Assembly: GCA_004151065.3 (NCBI GenBank) | Contig: NWUY0300042624.1 | Span: forward strand, 18,839 to 31,972 | Length of the DNA stretch: 13,134 nt | Source of the DNA: Larix sibirica | Taxonomy: Eukaryota > Streptophyta > Pinopsida > Pinales > Pinaceae | Reading direction: 5' to 3' | Shown here: one piece after another, positions 8,259 to 13,134 of the stretch | Layout of the letters: every line of letters starts with the position of its first letter | Numbering within the stretch: the first letter of the stretch is position 1 | Position numbers and translations under genes: made by a program | Notes under the pieces: generated by a model | What the model saw: only the letters and a program-made list of their open reading frames with translations | Database searches by the model: none | What the model was told of the DNA's origin: nothing

Positions 8259-10054
8259 GTAGGTAGACCTAATCTCTTCAACAAGAGTGATATGATTTAG
8301 TTCATGTTGCTTGCATTTGCAAGGAGGTGCTTGGATACATGGTGAAGTATCGATCTGTCAGATTTGCCAGTAGCAAAGGTAGATCTAATATGGAGAATTC
8401 TAGATCTGCATGGTGGAGTGTAGATCTAATGTGGGTGGATTTGTTGGTGTGTTGGAATTAGCCTAAGAAATGATGAAGGTGCTCAGAAAATGAAGGCGTG
8501 TTCAAAAGCAACCCAGTCATGAGGAGCTGCAGCGACCTTCCCTAAAAAAGGCCATCGATGGGTCTGATTTCCATTTGTTGGATAGGTGCAACCTGTAGAG
8601 GACGCTAGCTATGGCTTCCCAGACCAAAATGAAGGAGTGGTTGTGGGAAGCTACAATTGTGGTGGACGCTAGTTCCAATACCTAAAGATGAGGAGTCAAA
8701 TTTATTTTGGTGGAGTGAGCCGATTTCATTCTAGCTTGAATCAACATTTGTAGTTTACTCCATCAACTCAATGCACAAAGAAGAGAGTGATCAAGAACCA
8801 ACAAGTGGTTGCCGCTGTAATGCATGCCCAAGACTAGCCACATGTTGGTCTTGGTGGGGTCAAATTTGGTGATAACAGCTTGGAGAGGAGTTGTTGAAAA
8901 CATAGAGCAACTAAAAAATAGGTCCAACAAAGGTGCATTATCACGAGGATTAAGTGAGAGAATGAAAGTAGTGGCGACCAGTGCAGTTTCGCTGATGTGT
9001 GATGAAATTTGTGCTCATGGCGAAGTAGTGTCTTGCATGGAGCCCTTTGGTTATTCGTCTTTTATACAAAGAAAGACGAGAGCATCACTTTTCTGCTCGT
9101 AATTGAAATTTTTAGCCCATGGGCAGTTAGACATGCTTTTATTTTCTAGACATGGTGTAGCAAGGCAATGAGGAAATGGCATCGTGATAATGTGTTTCTC
9201 ATCCAGATGGCTTCCTTCTAGTCATTCATATGAGGGTGAGCGTTCTAATCAAGGTCTGCTTAAATGGGACTCATTGCAGGAAATGGCATTGGAAAGGACA
9301 GGAAAGCCAACCCATGCACCTACATCATCACAATTGTTGGGTTTTAAAAACGTGAAGGAGAGTGTAGTGATGGATATGGGCAATGTTACCTCCCAACCCC
9401 TCACTTTAAGTGGTAAAGCCCTAAACACAAACGAGACCCTAGGGGTAATGGAGAAGGGCTACCCACCATCACTAGGGTAGCTCCTTCATTCTCTTTAGGC
9501 TGGCTCTCCTCCAGCACAAGGGGGGGAATCTCTAACAAAAAAATAAGTCTAGCTTAGGATGATCACTTGAAATGGATTGGAGATTTAGTACTAAATCTGA
9601 TTTAGGATGATTTCTTGAATTATATTTCAGATTTGGGAAAACAGAAAATAAATTATTAAAGTTTGTATTTTTTTGTGGTGGTTGAAAGACAGACTAGTGC
9701 CTAAACCAATCTAGGGAAAATAGAGTTAAGGTATTGATCTTAGAGGGTATGCCCACTCACTTTTGTACCTTCTCTCTCTTGTATATATGCCAAGTTTATA
9801 GTGCTTCTTTTGGACAGATCAGTATCATATTCTCCCAAAGAATGAGCAGTTCAGTGGTAACATTTGTTAAGGGGCTGAGGATGATGGTTAGGTATTCATT
9901 CACATATCCACCTTTGAATTTGAGTTGGGTAATCACAAAACTACTCTCTTTTATATTTCAGCTACACCTGTCTTTCTCTTGAGTTGGATATGCCCACTCC
10001 TTCATTTGTACTTCATCATCTTTTTCCATCACCCCATGATAAGATTAAGGGGGT
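8259..10054 (+). other. Internal region after the primer binding site, no recognised gene
   Basis: No gag, protease, integrase, reverse transcriptase or RNase H motif is visible. The longest open frames (8824-9102 and 9184-9480) encode 92 and 98 residues without family features; 9184 starts at GTG. The region may be the interior of a non-autonomous or badly decayed LTR element headed by the site at 8248. A polypurine-like tract (CACAAGGGGGGGAATC) is at about 9515-9530, and another (AAGATTAAGGGGG) at 10041-10053. Confidence 0.45.
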
Positions 10055-10055
10055 A

Positions 10056-10470
10056 TGTTGAAATGATGGTGTATAATCTTCACATAAGGCCATGGGCTGA
10101 CCTATCTTGTGTGTATTTTGAGTGTGTCGAGGGTTTTGGCTTAAAAAGTTGACCTAGTCAAACTCTTTATTATATTATCTCTAGGTGGTTAGGGCTGACC
10201 CAGATTAGCAGGCCTGTAACCCCTCTTGGAGAGGGTGCCCCACCTTAGAGTTTGTATAAATACATACTCACCCTCATTTGAACAAATATATTATTTGATC
10301 ATGAGCTAAGTGCTCTCTTATGTGATTCTTAACCTATGGGCACCTACATCTTGTGTTTTTCTTGTTCATTGGTTCATCTTCTCTTCTCTTTATGTGTTTA
10401 TGGTTTATGCTGATTTAGGGTTTGCTTACTGATTCCATTCGATCCTCACTTATCTCCAATGATCTCAACA
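10056..10470 (+). mobile_element. LTR-like element, TGTTGA...TCAACA, 415 bp (solo or 3' LTR)
   Basis: Ends are perfect 6-bp inverted repeats, TGTTGA and TCAACA, extending imperfectly to about 14 bp. The interior resembles an LTR: a TATA box in the middle, followed by a T/C-rich leader-like part. A purine-rich tract (AAGATTAAGGGGG) lies just upstream, as expected before a 3' LTR. However, no matching 5' LTR is in the window: the LTR-like segment at 7942 has a different sequence and length. A 9-bp direct repeat, TAAGGGGGT, lies one base outside each end (10046-10054 and 10472-10480), longer than the 5 bp normal for LTR elements. A small DNA transposon is the alternative. It lies about 300 bp from exon 2 of the phosphatase, antisense to it. 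Confidence 0.6.
10255..10262 (+). promoter_or_regulatory. TATA box of the LTR-like element
   Basis: TATAAATA, about 200 bp into the 415-bp element, matching the U3/R arrangement of plant LTRs. Transcription from it would run antisense to the phosphatase gene. Confidence 0.5.
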
Positions 10471-10770
10471 GTAAGGGGGTTAATTAGCCTGCACTACTGA
10501 CCTTTGTGCATATCCCAATGGCTGGATATGTAATGTATAGGTTGTATTCTTTCGAAAATAAAGCAATAATGTTTCTTTATCTCACTCTTTTGTACTTTTT
10601 TGAAACAGTGATTTATTTAAGTAGTTAATTTATTCTTTCCTATAATTAAAGTCACCTTCATTTTTCCTATTGCAGTATGTGCAAGGATTTATAGTGATTT
10701 TAACTCCAATTCTTCTAGAATAATAATAAAAGTATAAAAGCATCTGATCATGTCATGGGCAATACAATAC
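10471..10770. other. Start of intron 2 of the phosphatase gene, no other feature
   Basis: AT-rich sequence between the LTR-like element and the exon 2 donor site. On the minus strand it begins with the donor GTATTG (10770-10765). I see no further phosphatase coding sequence here. Confidence 0.6.
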
Positions 10771-10971
10771 CTCAAGGCCATCAATAAGACAATGATGAAT
10801 GAAACCAGACGTATAGTTGTAAAATGTGTATTTTGTTACTAATCCTTCTGCACGATGATCATAATTATGCTCTGTTGTGCCATACAACACCTCACTGGAC
10901 CCAAGCTCTGAGGGAGTCACCCAAGACACAATGATCGCCTTACCCTCGTAATCACCTTGAGTTATATGCAC
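10771..10971 (-). CDS. Purple acid phosphatase, exon 2 (N-terminal domain)
   Basis: This 201-bp exon gives 67 residues (65-131 of the protein), starting VHITQGDYEGKAIIVSWVT and ending SGFIHHCLIDGLE. It is the fibronectin-III-like N-terminal domain found in the two-domain (about 55 kDa) plant purple acid phosphatases. The string NAPQQ/VHITQGD across the exon 1-2 junction is the family hallmark. NYT at residues 116-118 is an N-glycosylation sequon. The acceptor TTAACAG precedes 10971; the donor GTATTG follows 10771; both introns are phase 0. Reading past the donor gives only five codons and then a stop, supporting the splice call. The exon has no ATG at its start; the GTG at 10971-10969 is an internal Val codon. 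The metal-binding metallophosphatase domain should follow but is not in the window. Confidence 0.93.
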
Positions 10972-11261
10972 CTGTTAAGATACCATACCATGGTTCCCTG
11001 ATGGTTAGATTTGTCAAGCATAACCTTAAAATTCAAGAAACAAACTCTAGAACCATCCTCTTGTACTATCAAGCACGTTTACAACTATTTGTTAAACCTC
11101 TGAATTTGGGGTTATGATTGCAGGAAAGAACTGTATTAGAAGACCTCCATTCAAAATATTAAATTATTATTGTTAGCCATTACTATGAGTAACATAATTG
11201 TTTACATGTAATAAGAGTAGTAATGCACTCTGACGGTCATGTAATAATTATGAGGCATGAG

Positions 11262-11404
11262 TTAATTATGCACATATGTATGTGTCATCAGTGTACATGT
11301 GTCATGTGCGCTGTGTCATTTATGTTGGGAACAGGTTGGGTCACAAATGTACATGACACATAATACACGTGTACAATAATGACACGCACATGTGCATTAA
11401 TTAC
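11262..11404. repeat. Imperfect foldback repeat (arms about 60 bp)
   Basis: The left arm (11262-11325) and the reverse complement of the right arm (11342-11404) share TAATTA, TGCACAT, GTGTCAT, TGTACA and GTGT blocks in the same order with small gaps. The centre is near 11333. Much of it alternates purine and pyrimidine (for example CACATATGTATGTGT at 11271-11285). It may be a decayed MITE or foldback element, or a simple palindrome-prone region. No protein is encoded. Confidence 0.65.
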
Positions 11405-11419
11405 TTGCATCAGTTAACC

Positions 11420-11477
11420 GACATACATGACACAATGCACGTATGTCCATTAATTACACATACATGTGTGTTAATTA
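11420..11477. repeat. Two further short palindromes
   Basis: GACATAC (11420-11426) pairs perfectly with GTATGTC (11441-11447). Directly after it, 11451-11477 is a near-palindrome starting TAATTACACA and ending TGTTAATTA. They share the TTAATTA and ATGACACA words of the larger foldback next to them. Confidence 0.7.
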
Positions 11478-11959
11478 CCTCCCTGTTGGTGATTTTTGTA
11501 AATTAGCAAGCTAATGATATTCAGTAGTTAAAGTTTGTTATGTTTGACAACATTTACAACTAATCTGGCAGCTAACTTCTAGTTCTTGGGTCAGGCATTA
11601 AACCTTCAGGGTAATAAGATATAATTGGAATGGCTATATTTGGGGTTGGCCCAAACATACACTAATCAGACCCTTCATTGTAGATAGAAGAGGGAAAGAA
11701 ATTCAAGTCATGTATAACAAGCATAAACTGTTACATGACAGTGCTTAGAATTTGAAAAAAATTAATTACAAACTCCTTTAAAATTCAAATAATGGCTATC
11801 AGGTAAGTACTTCTGTTGATTGAAAAAAGCTATATATCCAAGATAAGAAAATAATATCATCCTAAATATGTTCGACATTTTTAATAACACCCTTAACAAT
11901 AGAATTGAATAAACAGCAGTCCTAACAATAGCTTCAAGTCATACTTTCTGATACATTTG

Positions 11960-12068
11960 ACATAATGAGACAACTGCCTAACACGACCCTGAGTTCATAG
12001 TTTGAAGTCTTCGATGACAATGCAGAGGACATTGCCCTCAGCTTAAAATACTTATTTCGATAAAAAAA
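11960..12068 (+). repeat. Probable tRNA-derived SINE remnant
   Basis: The order resembles plant tRNA-SINEs: a degenerate A-box-like part ending TAACACGACC (to 11987), then GAGTTCATAGTTTGAAGTC with a degenerate B box at 11999-12009, a body, and a simple tail GATAAAAAAA at 12058-12067. Both boxes have several mismatches, so the call rests mainly on arrangement and on the A-rich end. Confidence 0.4.
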
Positions 12069-12274
12069 TTGTTTGTAGAGAACTAAATAACATATTTCTA
12101 AACTCTATAAGGAAGGACTTTTGAGTTACGTTGACAAAGCTATTCCTCCAAAATTAAGCACAGTATGCACTACAATAAAATAAACATTGTAACAAATGAA
12201 ATTAAGGGATACAAATATGACCCTTTTACTAATGTAATAGTAATACAAACAGCTGTTAGCTATGCAAGATATAC

Positions 12275-12466
12275 CTGTTGTGGAGCATTGTAACCCGTAG
12301 GTATTGCGAATGCTGGATTATCAAGGGGCATATCAGGAGATGCCCACTGAGGCCGAACATATGCACTGGTGAGTCCAGCATCTATATCACTCGAATGAGA
12401 AAGCAGCACCACAAATAAGGTCAAAAGCAATTGCAGATGCCTTGTAAACGCCCTAGAGTGCGGCAT
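12275..12466 (-). CDS. Purple acid phosphatase, exon 1 (start, signal peptide)
   Basis: Purple acid phosphatases hydrolyse phosphate esters at acid pH, with a two-metal (Fe-Fe, Fe-Zn or Fe-Mn) centre; plant forms are secreted or vacuolar and serve phosphate scavenging. This exon gives 64 residues from ATG 12466-12464, the only ATG near the start of the frame. Residues 11-22 (LQLLLTLFVVLL) form a signal-peptide core after a basic start; cleavage is likely around residue 30. Then come SAYVRPQW, DMPLDNPAFAIPTGYNAPQQ, the conserved N-terminus of the PAP10/12/26-like group. The exon ends exactly after codon 64 at donor GTATAT. Together with exon 2 it gives 131 of about 460-480 residues expected. 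Which PAP paralogue it is cannot be settled from this part. Confidence 0.93.
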
Positions 12467-12479
12467 GATTCGCTACCTG
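12467..12479 (-). other. Possible 5' UTR intron acceptor just before the start codon
   Basis: On the minus strand, ATATTACAG/GTAGCG places an acceptor 10 bases before the ATG, preceded by a T-rich tract (about 12492-12530). If used, the start codon exon has only 10 bases of leader and a non-coding first exon lies further right. It may equally be unspliced leader. Confidence 0.4.
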
Positions 12480-13134
12480 TAATATCCATCAAGTGTCAGA
12501 ATTAGACACAAAAATAAATAAAATAACGCCATCATGCTGACAATGTTGGTGGAAAGTATTTAGCAAAAATTGTTATAACAACTTGTAACCACAAACAAGT
12601 TAGAAATATTGGAGCATTGAAAAGAAATTGTAGACATCGGCAGGAAAGCTTCTGGTAGTGTCTCACATCTTGACAATTGGAGATGTTTACTGGTAGTCTG
12701 GCTTGTTTCCCAAGGGGCCAGAATTCCTAACATTATTTGTAGAGAAAACCCAGAGGTAAAAATTGTCTTCCCTTGGTATCTTGGAACATTTTCCCCTTAG
12801 AAAAGTACCAATGTGGATTGAGGTGGGATGGCAGTTAAGAAAATAATCAGGAATCAAAGTGATAGTACAGCTTGGCAGGTTTAATCCAATTTATAATTCA
12901 AACGGCTAGGCAAAAGAGTGGAGTGTGGGGCCAACTAACATTGGAAAATGTGGTTTTCAATGCCATTGACATTTTGATTTAGAGCTCCTTCGGCCTCCTT
13001 GGTTTTGAAGAAGTTGGAAGGTGTTATGCCCCAGATTCTCTGCAACCCACACTACCAGATGTGCCAAGAAGGGGTGTCCTTTTGCCATTGTAAAAGGCCA
13101 AGTTGGGGCTGTTTTATGTAAAAGTGTTGGTCTA
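12480..13134 (-). other. Upstream region of the phosphatase gene, no other gene seen
   Basis: This contains the 5' UTR, a possible leader intron and the promoter of the phosphatase gene. No coding sequence is recognised on either strand. Positions 12980-13134 are more GC-balanced and could be a repeat fragment, but no family is apparent. Confidence 0.5.
12888..12895 (-). promoter_or_regulatory. Candidate TATA box for the phosphatase gene
   Basis: TATAAATT on the minus strand, about 420 bp before the start codon. That distance is compatible with a leader exon plus leader intron. Only the motif supports it. Confidence 0.25.

Larger units (their letters stand above)
10972..12274 (-). other. Intron 1 of the purple acid phosphatase gene (1303 bp)
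   Basis: Minus-strand donor CAACAG/GTATAT at 12275/12274 and acceptor TTAACAG/GTG at 10972/10971. It is phase 0 and joins two segments that are contiguous in the protein family. It contains the palindrome cluster (11262-11477) and a probable SINE remnant (about 11960-12068). Confidence 0.9.

Noticed and set aside
8824-9102. 92-codon + strand frame beginning at ATG
   Set aside because: No recognisable motif; it sits in decayed repeat DNA and has no splice or promoter context. It could be a remnant of an element protein but nothing supports that.
9184-9480. 98-codon + strand frame
   Set aside because: It begins at GTG, has no family signature and lies in the same repeat-like stretch.
9734-10152. 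Two overlapping hydrophobic + strand frames (82 and 75 codons)
   Set aside because: The apparent hydrophobicity comes from T-rich sequence; the second frame runs into the LTR-like element. No homology is visible.
12980-13134. GC-balanced segment with short open frames at the right edge
   Set aside because: Translations in all frames contain no recognisable domain and the segment is cut by the window end.

Overview
The window looks like nuclear DNA of a seed plant. It is AT-rich, gene-poor and full of decayed transposable elements. It contains a plant-type L1 LINE, Copia-like LTR pieces, and the split 5' end of a purple acid phosphatase gene. The TE-filled intron, longer than 10 kb if the gene is intact, would suit a gymnosperm such as a conifer, but that is inference. 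Nothing looks bacterial or viral.

Layout on the + strand. 1-2216: AT-rich non-coding DNA with a duplicated block (1170-1385) and, on the minus strand, a few weak exon-like pieces (about 500-890). 2217-5581: a 5' intact but 3' incomplete LINE. Its ORF1 (2283-3578: DUF4283-like domain plus a CCHC zinc knuckle) stays in one frame and is broken by two TAG codons. Its ORF2 (3632-5574: APE-type endonuclease, linker, reverse transcriptase) has several frameshifts and stops. Homology ends just after the RQGCPLSP motif, 7 bases before the only ambiguous base of the window (N at 5582). 5583-7431: non-coding LTR-retrotransposon-like DNA with a TATA-like box and a 21-bp tandem repeat, then a tRNA-like A/B box pair near 7268. 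7432-7926: a decayed RNase H domain of the kind found at the 3' end of plant LINE ORF2. 7942-8258: a putative Copia 5' LTR followed by an initiator-Met-tRNA primer binding site. 8259-10054: no recognisable gene. 10056-10470: a TGTTGA...TCAACA element with an LTR-like promoter, flanked by a 9-bp direct repeat.

The host gene is on the minus strand at the right side. Exon 1 (12466-12275) and exon 2 (10971-10771) encode the first 131 residues of a secreted plant purple acid phosphatase: signal peptide and N-terminal fibronectin-III-like domain. Both splice junctions are phase 0 with GT/AG borders. The catalytic metallophosphatase exons are not in the window. If the gene is intact, intron 2 is longer than 10.7 kb and contains all the transposons, which lie antisense to the gene. 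Intron 1 carries a palindrome cluster (11262-11477) and a probable SINE remnant (about 11960-12068).

I found no convincing new biological system. The items most worth checking are the junction at N5582, the orphan RNase H domain, the 9-bp-flanked LTR-like element, the palindrome cluster in intron 1, and whether the phosphatase gene is complete.
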